From the NCBI GenBank assembly GCA_036556905.1, contig DATBIM010000040.1, forward strand, positions 49,764-113,763: DNA of 64,000 nucleotides, read 5' to 3'. The position numbers were made by a program, and so were the translations under genes. The notes beneath the pieces are model-generated. The model ran no database searches. It worked only from the letters and a program-made list of their open reading frames with translations, and was not told where the DNA came from. This DNA comes from 40CM-4-69-5 sp036556905 (lineage in GTDB: Bacteria > Methylomirabilota > Methylomirabilia > Rokubacteriales > CSP1-6). The first letter of the stretch is position 1, and each line of letters opens with the position of its first letter. Below are positions 1 through 7,992 of the stretch, piece by piece.

Positions 1-465
1 GTGACCCAGCAGGTACGGTCCGTCGGCGGCGAGCATGGCCCCCACGAAGCCGTAGCGGGTTACGGTGCGCTTGAGCTCGGTCACCGCGGCGGCGGGGTCT
101 TGCAGCGGCAGCAGGGCCACGCCCTTGAGGCGGGCGCTCTGGCTGGTGAACTCCTCGTGGAGCATCGTGTTGTAGGCGCAGCAGGTGGCCGCCGCCCACA
201 CCGGGTCGCGCAGGAAGGGCATGAACAGCCCGAGCGTCGGGAACAAAACGCTCGTGGTCATCCCGCCGGCGTCCAGCGCCTCGTGCCACGACTTCACATC
301 CCCCGCCCAGTCATGGAAGGTGCCGCTGAGGCGACGGTCCCAGCCGTCCTGGGGGATGAAGGGGGTGAGGAGGGACCGCTTGCGGTACGGCTCCTCGAGA
401 TAGCGCGCGATCTGCTCCCAGGTCTCGGTCACATGCCCGTCGGCGTCGATGATCTCCTCGCGCAT
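1..465 (-). CDS. Amidohydrolase-2 family metal-dependent hydrolase (C-terminus beyond window)
   Basis: The gene runs off the left edge, so only the first 155 residues are visible. The N-terminus MREEIIDADGHVTET carries the D-x-D-G-H variant of the first metal-binding motif of the amidohydrolase-2 / ACMSD-like TIM barrels, which hydrolyse or decarboxylate cyclic and aromatic substrates in the cytoplasm. A later LKGVALLPLQDP segment also fits the family. The ATG is preceded by GGGGGAG at about 7 nt, which fixes the start. It is divergent from the membrane-protein operon on the plus strand. The exact substrate cannot be told from this half. Confidence 0.85.
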   Translation of the reverse strand, partial: MREEIIDADGHVTETWEQIARYLEEPYRKRSLLTPFIPQDGWDRRLSGTFHDWAGDVKSWHEALDAGGMTTSVLFPTLGLFMPFLRDPVWAAATCCAYNTMLHEEFTSQSARLKGVALLPLQDPAAAVTELKRTVTRYGFVGAMLAADGPYLLGH

Positions 466-626
466 GGTTGGCTCCCCCGCCGGTGATCGGGGCTCTCGCG
501 CGCCCGGCCACCCGTTGGTAGGGCGCCAGTAATCGCATGGGCAGGCCGGGCCCGTCAAGGCGCACGGCCATGCGACCCCCGTGAGTGACAAGTCCGGGGC
601 GCCAGTGCTAATGTGCCCATCCACTG
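466..626. promoter_or_regulatory. Divergent intergenic region with a plus-strand promoter candidate
   Basis: This separates the amidohydrolase (minus) from the transporter operon (plus). A plausible promoter for the operon is GTGACA near 585, an 18-nt spacer and TAATGT at 609-614, preceded by TG (extended -10). It would place transcription start about 5 nt before the GTG at 627. No operator-like repeat was seen. Confidence 0.4.
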
Positions 627-1157
627 GTGCTCGGATCGGTGACACGGCCGCCGCTGATCATCGTCTTCCTCGCCGTCGTGATCATCGCCCTCGGCATGAC
701 CGCGGGCGCGGTCATGTCGCAGCTCCGCCCCGAGACCGAGCGCTATGCCCAGGCCCGTATCCGGGCCAATGCCGCGGCCCACGGGCTGGTCGGGAGCTCC
801 GAGTACGATGATGAGGTCATCGCGCGCACCGTCTTCGCGGCCGAGGCCGGCCTGTCGTTCCTGCACACGCACGCCATGGGGCTCGGTCCGATCGTGCTCC
901 TGACCGCCACCATCGCGGCCAATACCGTGCCCGGCCGGCGGCGCCGCCGGCTGCTGTACGGGCTGCTCGCCGTCGGCGCCCTGTTCCCCTGCGGCTACCT
1001 GGTGTACGCTCTGGCCGTGCTGGAAGCCGGGCGCGACGCCGGCGTCAGCCTCACCGAGTCGAGGGTGTTGACGCCGCTGGGTAGCGCGATGATTCTCGGA
1101 CTCCTCGTCCTGGCCGTCCTGCTGGCCGGAGGGCGGCGGCCGCCGCCTACGCCATGA
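627..1157 (+). CDS. Four-helix membrane protein of unknown function, paralogue 1
   Basis: I do not recognise a named family. The 176-residue protein has about four hydrophobic helices (near residues 8-28, 85-105, 115-133, 150-168). Between helix 1 and 2 is a periplasmic-looking stretch ending in an HGLVGSSEYDDEVI segment, and helix 2 begins with LHTHAMGLG, which has two histidines that could bind heme or metal. The next gene repeats the same plan (HGLVGVRDVDEQII, FHLHGEGMG), so the two are tandem paralogues. The start could be GTG 627 or GTG 639, and neither has a clear Shine-Dalgarno. The stop overlaps the next start (ATGA). Confidence 0.7.
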   Translation: MLGSVTRPPLIIVFLAVVIIALGMTAGAVMSQLRPETERYAQARIRANAAAHGLVGSSEYDDEVIARTVFAAEAGLSFLHTHAMGLGPIVLLTATIAANTVPGRRRRRLLYGLLAVGALFPCGYLVYALAVLEAGRDAGVSLTESRVLTPLGSAMILGLLVLAVLLAGGRRPPPTP

Positions 1158-1687
1158 CGGCCCGGCCCGAGACGTGGCGGCTGCCGGCCATGTGGGTGCT
1201 CCTGGTCGGCGTGCTCCTCATCGCCTCGGCCGAGGTGGGTGGCGCCGCCATGGCGCGCTTCAAGCTGGAGCTGGCGCGTGGGGTGCGCGCGGCGATGCTG
1301 GCCCGACCGGACGCCCACGGTCTGGTCGGGGTGCGCGATGTCGACGAGCAGATCATCGACGAGGCGATCGTCAAGTTCGACGCGGGGCTCAGGCTCTTCC
1401 ACCTCCACGGCGAGGGTATGGGCGTGGTCATCCTGGTAGCGACGATGGTGGCGGCCACGCTGGTACACTCGGCCGCGCTACGCCGGGTGATCATCGGGTT
1501 CGTCACCGTGGGTGGGGCTGGCTATCCGGCGGGATACCTGGTGTGGAGCGCGCTGATTCCCTACTACGGCATCGAGCGCGGCAAGACCGTCGCCGAGTGG
1601 CTGATCTGGATCCCCTTTGGGGGTGCCGCCATCATTGCCATGTGGTTGCTCACGGCGGTGGTGGCGGCCCGGATGGTGGGCCGATGA
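1154..1687 (+). CDS. Four-helix membrane protein of unknown function, paralogue 2
   Basis: This 177-residue protein is the sister of the preceding gene: N-terminal helix, a soluble loop with HGLVGVRDVDEQIIDEAI, a His-rich FHLHGEGMG at the start of helix 2, and two further helices. The conserved H-x-H and the G-rich helix suggest a cofactor or redox role in the membrane, but this is inference. It starts inside the previous stop and its own stop overlaps the next ATG (1684), so all three upstream genes and the binding-protein gene are translationally coupled. Confidence 0.72.
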   Translation: MTARPETWRLPAMWVLLVGVLLIASAEVGGAAMARFKLELARGVRAAMLARPDAHGLVGVRDVDEQIIDEAIVKFDAGLRLFHLHGEGMGVVILVATMVAATLVHSAALRRVIIGFVTVGGAGYPAGYLVWSALIPYYGIERGKTVAEWLIWIPFGGAAIIAMWLLTAVVAARMVGR

Positions 1688-2310
1688 GCGGGATGTGGTC
1701 ACTGGCCTCGACCCTGCTGGTGCTCGGGCTAGCCGCCCCTGCCCTCGGGCACCACGTGGGAAGCTACACCCCTCGCGACAACGAAGTCTCCGCCAACTTC
1801 AAGCAGCTCAAGTTCTCCATTCAGGCCGGCCGGTTCGATGTCGCGCGCCGCCTCTACGACACGGGCGCGCTCCGGCGCGAGCTGCAGGCCCAGAGTGCCC
1901 GACTGCCGGCCGGCCTCGACGAGGACATCCGGGCCGCGCTGCAGAGGGGCGATGGCCGGGAGGCCGAGCGGGGCTTCATGGTCTTCTTCGTCGCCCTCGT
2001 GCGCGATCTGGCCCTGGAGGCCGATCGCCAGGTGAGCGACCCCGCCACCGCCGTTCAGGCCCGGGCGGCGGCCGGGCGCAAGTTCCTCGACGCCATCTGG
2101 CGCTACTACAACCTGATCGACTTCGCCCTCTCCCAGCGTGATCCCAAAGCGTCCGCCGACATGCGGCTGGCCTTCGACGAGGCGGAAGGCTACCTCAAGC
2201 CCGGACCCGCTCCCGCGCTGGACAGGGTTCGCCAGCCGTTGCAGCAGATGGCCCGCATCCTCACCGATGTGATCCAGGCGTCCTCATCATCAGCAAGGAG
2301 GGAGTCATGA
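1684..2310 (+). CDS. Exported helical protein of unknown function
   Basis: The 208-residue protein has a signal peptide (hydrophobic residues 5-18, then ALGHH) and a mature part predicted almost entirely helical and rich in Ala, Arg and Asp. It has no cysteine, no heme motif and no enzyme signature that I can see. It lies between the paired membrane proteins and the ABC binding protein, overlapping both neighbours by ATGA, so it is probably a periplasmic partner made with them. Whether it works with the transporter or only shares its mRNA is open. Confidence 0.7.
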   Translation: MSGMWSLASTLLVLGLAAPALGHHVGSYTPRDNEVSANFKQLKFSIQAGRFDVARRLYDTGALRRELQAQSARLPAGLDEDIRAALQRGDGREAERGFMVFFVALVRDLALEADRQVSDPATAVQARAAAGRKFLDAIWRYYNLIDFALSQRDPKASADMRLAFDEAEGYLKPGPAPALDRVRQPLQQMARILTDVIQASSSSARRES

Positions 2311-3527
2311 CGCTCAAGGTGCTCCTCGCGTGTCTTCTGTCGATCGCTGTGCTGGCCGGGGTGGCCGCGCTGGCCCCGGCCCAGGCACCCAAGGTCGTCA
2401 AGATCGGCGACCTCGGCTCCAAGGTCGGCGTCTTCGAGGGCTACGGCAAGTACCAGACCATGGGAATCCAGCTCGCCGTCGAGGAGCTGAACGCCAAGGG
2501 CGGCGTGCTCGGCCACCGGGTCGAGATCATCTCCGAGGACGACGAGACCAAGCCAGCCCCGGCTGTGCGCAAGGCCGAGAAGCTCATCCTGCAGGACGAC
2601 GTGAAGCTGCTGGTGGGGGCCGTCTCCAGCGGCTCCACCATGGCGGTCATGGACATCACCAAGAAGCACAAGACCATCCACTGGAACTCGGTCTCCTGCG
2701 CCGAATTCATGCGGACGACCAAGTTCCACAAGTACTACTTCTCCAACCAGCCCGACTCCCGGATGCAGGCCAATGGCCTGGCCAAGTACATCCTGGACAA
2801 GATGGGCAAGCGCCTCTACATCTTCTACACCGACTACGCCATGGGTCAGTCCGACGGCCGCCAGTTCAAGACCGCCTTCGAGAAGCTGGGCGGCGAGGTG
2901 GTGGGCGTGGCCGGGGCCCCGCTGGACACCAAGGACTTCAGCCCCTGGTTCGGCGCCATCAACCAGTCGAACCCTCAGGTCTTGTTCCTGGCCTTCGCCG
3001 GCACGGATTCGCTCCGGCTCATGACCCAGCTCCACTCCTTCGGCATGACCAAGAAGTACAAGCTGGCCGGAATCGACTGCTTCCTGCTGCAGCAGGATCT
3101 GCCAACCATCGCCGAGCCGATGGAGGGGTTCGTGCAGCTCAACCACTTCTCGGCCTACAACCCGGATCCGAACATGCAGGCCTTCAATACCAAGTTCAAG
3201 AAGAAGTTCGGGGTGGATGCCAACATCGCGGCCGGAGCCTACGACGCCGTCCTGTTCTGGGCGGCCGCCGTCGCGAAGGCCAAGACCTTCGACTCCGACA
3301 AGGTGGCGGAAGCCCATGAGGGGATGTGCCTGGACAACACCCACATCGGCCGTCAGTGCATCCGCAAGGAGGATCACCAGGTGATCATGGACATGCACCT
3401 CTACCGGGTGGAGAAGGGCAAGAACGTCCCGATCGCCCGGATCGCCGGCAGCGACTCCATCGGCGCGCCGATGGTGGGCAAGGATCCGGTGGAGGGCTTC
3501 ACCTGGGAGCTCAAGAAGAAGAACTAG
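2307..3527 (+). CDS. ABC transporter substrate-binding protein, branched-chain amino acid type
   Basis: This is a 406-residue periplasmic binding protein of the Leu/Ile/Val class (Peripla_BP_6). It has a signal peptide to about residue 26 and then KIGDLGSKVGVFEGYG. Family marks are the GIQLAVEELNAKGGVLG segment, the VGAVSSGSTMAV ligand loop and GAYDAVLFWAAAV near the C-terminus. A disulfide pair is possible between the cysteines of GMCLDN and GRQCIRK. It captures the ligand for the two permeases and two ATPases encoded just downstream. In soil lineages such systems carry amino acids, amides, urea or aromatic acids, so the ligand is unproven. Its start overlaps the previous stop. Confidence 0.93.
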   Translation: MTLKVLLACLLSIAVLAGVAALAPAQAPKVVKIGDLGSKVGVFEGYGKYQTMGIQLAVEELNAKGGVLGHRVEIISEDDETKPAPAVRKAEKLILQDDVKLLVGAVSSGSTMAVMDITKKHKTIHWNSVSCAEFMRTTKFHKYYFSNQPDSRMQANGLAKYILDKMGKRLYIFYTDYAMGQSDGRQFKTAFEKLGGEVVGVAGAPLDTKDFSPWFGAINQSNPQVLFLAFAGTDSLRLMTQLHSFGMTKKYKLAGIDCFLLQQDLPTIAEPMEGFVQLNHFSAYNPDPNMQAFNTKFKKKFGVDANIAAGAYDAVLFWAAAVAKAKTFDSDKVAEAHEGMCLDNTHIGRQCIRKEDHQVIMDMHLYRVEKGKNVPIARIAGSDSIGAPMVGKDPVEGFTWELKKKN

Positions 3528-3536
3528 CCGGGCCCG

Positions 3537-4415
3537 ATGGACTATGTCGTCGCGGTGTTGCTGCCCCAGCTCCTGCACGGCCTCGTCTTCGGGGCCGCGC
3601 TGGGGCTGGTGGCGCTGGGCCTGACCGTGATCTTCGGCCTGCTGGGCGTGATGAACTTCGCCCACGGCGAACTGTACATGCTGGGGGCCTACGCGGGGAT
3701 CGTGGTGATCGGGGTCACCCAGTCCTTCTGGGTGGCCCTGGTCGTGGCCCCGCTGCTCGTCGGCGCCGTGGGCGCCCTCACCGAAGTGGTGACCTTACGT
3801 CCGCTCTACCGACGCGAGCCCCTCTACGGCCTGATCCTCACCTTCGGCCTGGCCCTGGTCTTGCGCGAGGGAGTGCGCCAGGTGTGGGGCGGTGACATGC
3901 GGCGCATCTTGCCCCCCGTCACCGGCTCCACGCCCCTGTTGGGCATGACCTACCCGAATTACCGGCTCTTCCTGCTGGCCGCCTCGTCGCTCCTGCTGCT
4001 CGGCATCTGGCTGTTCTTCACCAAGACGCGGGCTGGCATCCTCGTGCGCGCGGCCGTCCAGGACGCCGAAATGCTGGACGGCCTGGGCGTCAACGTGCCA
4101 CGCGTGTTCACCCTGACCTTCGCCGGGTCGGCCGCCCTGGCCGCCCTGGCCGGGCTGCTGCTGGCCCCGATTTTCACCGTCTACCCGCAGATGGGGGTCG
4201 AGCTGATCCTGCTCGCCTTCATCGTGGTCATCCTGGGCGGCATGGGCTCGATGGGTGGCTCGGTGATCGCGGCCTTCGTCATCGGAATCACCCAGAGCAT
4301 GCTCACCCTGTGGATGAACCCCCAGCGAGTGGCCATCGCCATTTTTGGCCTCATGATCCTCGTGCTGATCGTGCGGCCCCGGGGCTTCTTCGGTCGCGAG
4401 GGTGTCCTTGAATAG
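3537..4415 (+). CDS. livH: Branched-chain amino acid ABC transporter permease, LivH type
   Basis: A 292-residue integral membrane protein with about eight helices, typical of LivH. GLTVIFGLLGVMNFAHGELYMLGAY near the N-terminus and GGMGSMGGSVIAAF near the C-terminus are the family marks, the latter being the loop that contacts the ATPases. It forms the inner-membrane channel with the LivM protein encoded next, whose reading frame overlaps its end by 14 nt. It starts 9 nt after the binding-protein stop, so the operon is continuous. Confidence 0.94.
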   Translation: MDYVVAVLLPQLLHGLVFGAALGLVALGLTVIFGLLGVMNFAHGELYMLGAYAGIVVIGVTQSFWVALVVAPLLVGAVGALTEVVTLRPLYRREPLYGLILTFGLALVLREGVRQVWGGDMRRILPPVTGSTPLLGMTYPNYRLFLLAASSLLLLGIWLFFTKTRAGILVRAAVQDAEMLDGLGVNVPRVFTLTFAGSAALAALAGLLLAPIFTVYPQMGVELILLAFIVVILGGMGSMGGSVIAAFVIGITQSMLTLWMNPQRVAIAIFGLMILVLIVRPRGFFGREGVLE

Positions 4416-5358
4416 GGTCCTGGGCTGGCAGGCCACCGCCGTCTTCGCCACCCTGACCCTGCTGCCCTTCGCGCCGGGGATGACCAAGTACTATCTGCTG
4501 CTGGCCTTCGACGCGCTGCTCTTCGGCGCGGTGGCGATGAGCCTGGATCTCCTGATGGGCTACACCGGTCTGGTCTCGTTCGGCCATGCCGCCTTCTTCG
4601 GGCTGGGCGCCTACGCCACCGCGATCCTCCTCGAGCGCGGCGTGCTCTCGCTCTGGCTGTGCCTGGGCTTCGCGCTCGTGATCGTCGGCCTTTACGCCGT
4701 CCTCGTCGCCTACTTCGCCACGAGTCGGCGCGGTATCTACTTCGCCTTGCTCACGCTGGTCTTTGCCGAGGTCGTCTTCACGTTTTTCCGCTATACCCAG
4801 ACGTTTGGTGGTTCCGACGGCATCCAGGGCCTGCCGCCGCCGGTGCTGTGGCCCGGGATGCCCCTGGACACACCCCTGCGGAACTACTACCTGGTCGTGG
4901 CCTATCTGGGTTCGGCCTGGGTGCTGTGCCGCGTCATCGTCAGTTCACACTTCGGCAAGGTGCTGGTCGCCATCCGGGAGAATGAGGATCGCGCCCGCTT
5001 CCTGGGCTACAACGTCCCGCGCTACAAGATGGCCGTCTGCGTAATCTCGGCCCTGCTGACCGGCCTGGGCGGCGCCATCTACCCGGGCCGGGCTGCCTAC
5101 GCGACCCCGGATCTCATGCTGTGGACCGTCTCCGGGGAGTTCATCATCATGGTCATGATCGGGGGCCTGGGGACGCTGGTCGGGCCCGTCATCGGCGGCG
5201 CCTTCTTCGTCCTGCTGCAAGAGAAGGTCTCCTCCTACGTCGACTGGTACTTCATGGTCATCGGCGGGGTTTTGATCCTCATCGTGCTCTTCATGCCCCG
5301 CGGCTTGTTCGGCTTTCGCCATGCCCTTCGGGGGCGACCGTGGCGGGCCCCCGCCTAG
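4402..5358 (+). CDS. livM: Branched-chain amino acid ABC transporter permease, LivM type
   Basis: A 318-residue membrane protein with eight or more helices and the LivM pattern LLMGYTGLVSFGHAAFFGLGAY, FGGSDGIQGLP, and the coupling loop GGLGTLVGPVIGGAFF. It starts at GTG inside the end of livH and ends at 5358. It pairs with LivH to make the translocation path. Nothing is missing compared with normal-length family members. Confidence 0.94.
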   Translation: MSLNRVLGWQATAVFATLTLLPFAPGMTKYYLLLAFDALLFGAVAMSLDLLMGYTGLVSFGHAAFFGLGAYATAILLERGVLSLWLCLGFALVIVGLYAVLVAYFATSRRGIYFALLTLVFAEVVFTFFRYTQTFGGSDGIQGLPPPVLWPGMPLDTPLRNYYLVVAYLGSAWVLCRVIVSSHFGKVLVAIRENEDRARFLGYNVPRYKMAVCVISALLTGLGGAIYPGRAAYATPDLMLWTVSGEFIIMVMIGGLGTLVGPVIGGAFFVLLQEKVSSYVDWYFMVIGGVLILIVLFMPRGLFGFRHALRGRPWRAPA

Positions 5359-6119
5359 CCCCGCCCACCGTGACGATTCTCGAGGTCGTCGGCCTCAGCA
5401 AGAGTTTCGGCGCCCTGGCTGCGCTCGTCGATGTGAGCCTGGCCATTCACCCCGGTGAAGTGTTCTCGGTCATCGGGCCCAACGGGGCCGGCAAATCCAC
5501 GCTGTTCAACGTGATCTCGGGGCTGCACAACCCAACGGCGGGTCGTGTCCTGTTCCAGGCCGAGGACATCACGGGCCTGCCCCCGGAGGTCGTCAATCGC
5601 CGGGGCCTGGCCAAGACCTTCCAGATCACCAACATCTTTCCGGAGATCACCGTCTTCGAGAATGTCGGGGTGGCTGCGCAGTCGCGGGTGGCCGTGTCCG
5701 GTCGCCCGGCATCGCTGTGGCGACTGCCCGACGTGGCCGAGCCCGTGATGGAACTGCTGGAGGCGTTCGGCCTGGCCAGCCGCCGCGACGAGCTGGCCGA
5801 GAATCTCTCGCACGGCGAGCAGCGATATCTGGAGATGTGTCTGGCCCTGGCCACTCGGCCCACCCTGCTCATGCTCGACGAGCCCACCGCCGGCATGACG
5901 CCGGGTGAAACCAGGCAGGCCACCGAGCTGATCAAGCGCATCGCCCGCGCCCGCAGCCTCACCGTGCTGCTCATCGAGCACGACATGAGCGTGGTCATGG
6001 AGATTTCCGATCGGATCGCCGTGCTGCATTTCGGCGAGAAGATCGCCGAGGGACCGCCGGAGGTGATCCGCCGCGACCCCCGGGTCATCGAGGCGTATCT
6101 GGGCGGCGCCGACACCTGA
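5340..6119 (+). CDS. livG: Branched-chain amino acid ABC transporter ATP-binding protein, LivG type
   Basis: A cytoplasmic ABC ATPase of 259 residues. Walker A GPNGAGKST is near residues 46-54, the signature reads LSHGEQRYLE, and Walker B LLMLDEPTAG is followed by the H-loop LIEHDMSVV. LivG-type marks are the long insert after the Q-loop (AKTFQITNIFPEITVFENV) and AYLG at the C-terminus. I prefer GTG 5340, which overlaps livM and has GGGGGCG just upstream. GTG 5370, ten codons later, has no ribosome site. Confidence 0.93.
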   Translation: MAGPRLAPPTVTILEVVGLSKSFGALAALVDVSLAIHPGEVFSVIGPNGAGKSTLFNVISGLHNPTAGRVLFQAEDITGLPPEVVNRRGLAKTFQITNIFPEITVFENVGVAAQSRVAVSGRPASLWRLPDVAEPVMELLEAFGLASRRDELAENLSHGEQRYLEMCLALATRPTLLMLDEPTAGMTPGETRQATELIKRIARARSLTVLLIEHDMSVVMEISDRIAVLHFGEKIAEGPPEVIRRDPRVIEAYLGGADT

Positions 6120-6826
6120 TGCTGACGATTCGCGAGCTGCGGGCGGGCTACGGCGCCACCCCCATTCTCTTCGGTGTGTCCCTCGAAGTTCGCAGCGGCG
6201 AGGCGGTGGCTTTGTTGGGCCGCAACGGCATGGGCAAGACCACGCTCGTCAAGACGGTGATGGGCTTTCTCAAGCCGTGGCAGGGAATCATCGAGCTGGA
6301 CGACCACCCTCTCGCTGGACTCTCCCCTCACGACATCGCCCGACGCGGCGTCGGCCTCGTCCCGGAGAACCGCCGCATCTTCCCCGGCCTCACCGTTCGG
6401 GAAAACCTCGAGCTGGGGCTGTCGGCGGCGCCGCGGTGCCCCGCCCCGGTTCGGCACGAGCGTCTCCAGCGCGTGTTCCACCACTTCCCCCGCCTCAACG
6501 AGCGCCTGGACCAGCCGGGCAAGACCCTGTCGGGGGGCGAGCAACAGATGCTGGCCATCGCCCGGGTGATGATGGCAGGGGCCCGGATCATCCTCATGGA
6601 CGAGCCGACTCAAGGGCTGGCTCCGGCGATGGTGCGCCACATTCGCGAGATGATCGGAGAGCTGAAGCGGCTCGGGATGACCGTGCTGCTCGTCGAGCAG
6701 AACGCTCGGATGGCGCTCGCCGTCTGCGATCGGGGTTACGTCATGGAAAAGGGCGTGATCGTCTTCGAGGGGCCGGCCCGCGAGCTCCGCGAGAGTCCGG
6801 TGACCCGCGAGAAGCTCGGCGTCTAG
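6119..6826 (+). CDS. livF: Branched-chain amino acid ABC transporter ATP-binding protein, LivF type
   Basis: The 235-residue second ATPase of the transporter. Walker A is GRNGMGKTT, the signature LSGGEQQMLAIAR, and Walker B IILMDEPTQGLAP. The switch is LVEQNARMAL, the Q-for-D form usual for LivF. It begins within the LivG stop (TGATG) and completes the five-protein set of binding protein, two permeases and two ATPases. Its length is normal. Confidence 0.94.
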   Translation: MLTIRELRAGYGATPILFGVSLEVRSGEAVALLGRNGMGKTTLVKTVMGFLKPWQGIIELDDHPLAGLSPHDIARRGVGLVPENRRIFPGLTVRENLELGLSAAPRCPAPVRHERLQRVFHHFPRLNERLDQPGKTLSGGEQQMLAIARVMMAGARIILMDEPTQGLAPAMVRHIREMIGELKRLGMTVLLVEQNARMALAVCDRGYVMEKGVIVFEGPARELRESPVTREKLGV

Positions 6827-6844
6827 AAGACGGAGGGGCGCGAC

Positions 6845-7576
6845 GTGAAGGGGTGGGCCAATACGTTGTCGGAGCCGGGCGGCCGACAACGTCTCATTCC
6901 GCTGACCCTGGCGCTGGTGCTGCTCGGCGGGCTGGTGTGGCTGCTCCCCGTCCGGCGCTCCGGTGAGGATGGCGGCCACCACGCAGGCCATGAAGGGGTG
7001 CTCGACCTCTTCGAGCGCGCCGGTGTTTCGGAGCTGACCGCCGGCCAGGCGGCGCCCGGATTCTCTCTGGAGCGCTTCTCGGGGGGCCGGGCCTCGCTGG
7101 CTGACTGGAAGGGTGCGCTCGTCGTGCTCAACTTCTGGGCCACGTGGTGCACGCCCTGCACGCTAGAGATGCCGACCCTGGAATCGCTGTGGCGGCAGTA
7201 CCGGGAACGACGTCTCGTGGTGATCGGCATCTCGGTCGACGCAGGCGCTCCCCGCAGCCTCATCGGTCCGTACCTGAGCAACCTCGGGCTCACGTTTCCC
7301 ATCCTGCTCGATCCCGACATGCGAACCGCGCAGGCGTGGCGGGTGACCGCGCTCCCCGCCACGTTCCTCATCGGGTCCGGGGGGGAGGTAGTCGGCATGG
7401 CGATCGGCCCGCGGGAATGGGACGGCGTCGAGATGCGGGCACTGCTGGAGAGCCTGTTGCCGTCCTCTCTTCACCATCCGGCCGGACGCCCGGCGTCCGG
7501 CGCCCTGGCCACGACCGACCTTACCGGGGCGGCTCGACGATCCGAAAGACCGGATGGCGATCGGCCTCGGCCCTGA
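6845..7576 (+). CDS. Membrane-anchored TlpA/ResA-type thiol-disulfide oxidoreductase
   Basis: A 243-residue thioredoxin-fold protein with an N-terminal membrane anchor (about residues 17-35) and a periplasmic TlpA domain. The redox centre is WATWCTPC (C102 and C105), and the cis-proline lies in TALPATFLI. It probably reduces periplasmic disulfides. It starts at GTG after GGAGGGG, 18 nt behind livF. The last 30 or so residues are low complexity and overlap the end of the opposite gene by 56 nt. It is a useful cysteine-form comparison for the UGA-containing TlpA at 51734. Confidence 0.9.
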   Translation: MKGWANTLSEPGGRQRLIPLTLALVLLGGLVWLLPVRRSGEDGGHHAGHEGVLDLFERAGVSELTAGQAAPGFSLERFSGGRASLADWKGALVVLNFWATWCTPCTLEMPTLESLWRQYRERRLVVIGISVDAGAPRSLIGPYLSNLGLTFPILLDPDMRTAQAWRVTALPATFLIGSGGEVVGMAIGPREWDGVEMRALLESLLPSSLHHPAGRPASGALATTDLTGAARRSERPDGDRPRP

Positions 7577-7961
7577 AGACCGCCAGCGGAGACGACACAC
7601 AGGCATCGAAGAAGGGACGGGCGACCGGCACGCGGGCCAGGTAGGCCTTGAGCACGGGCGCAGCCGCCTGGCGATCGAGCTCGACGACGGCCACCCGCTC
7701 CGACCGGCGCCCGCGGCCCAGCGTGACGACGCCCGCCGTGCGGGCATTGCGCACCCACCCGACCTCTCCGTATGGCGCCACCAGCCAACGCTCGTTCCCT
7801 TCTTCCACGAGCGTCACCGGGGTCGCGCGTGGTCGACCGGTGGTGTGTCCGCGGGTGGTCAGCAGATACGTGTGGCCCGGCCCCCACCCCAGGGTCAGAA
7901 GGATTCGCACGAGTCGATTCACCAGCCGCCGCCCGATGCCGAGCCGGTAGCGCTTGGCCAT
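7521..7961 (-). CDS. Deazaflavin-dependent nitroreductase-family protein (DUF385)
   Basis: The 146-residue protein has the split-barrel pattern of DUF385 / F420H2-dependent quinone reductases (Ddn family): YLLTTRGHTTGRPRATPVTLVEEG, then WLVAPYGEVGWVRNARTAG. Members bind coenzyme F420 or fatty acids and reduce quinones or nitro compounds. Binding of F420 here is inferred from the family only. The ATG has GAGGGGG at 5 nt. Its 3' end overlaps the convergent tlpA-like gene. Confidence 0.88.
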   Translation of the reverse strand: MAKRYRLGIGRRLVNRLVRILLTLGWGPGHTYLLTTRGHTTGRPRATPVTLVEEGNERWLVAPYGEVGWVRNARTAGVVTLGRGRRSERVAVVELDRQAAAPVLKAYLARVPVARPFFDACVSSPLAVFRAEADRHPVFRIVEPPR

Positions 7962-7992
7962 ACCAGCCCCCTCGCTCCGCGCGGCGTTGGGA

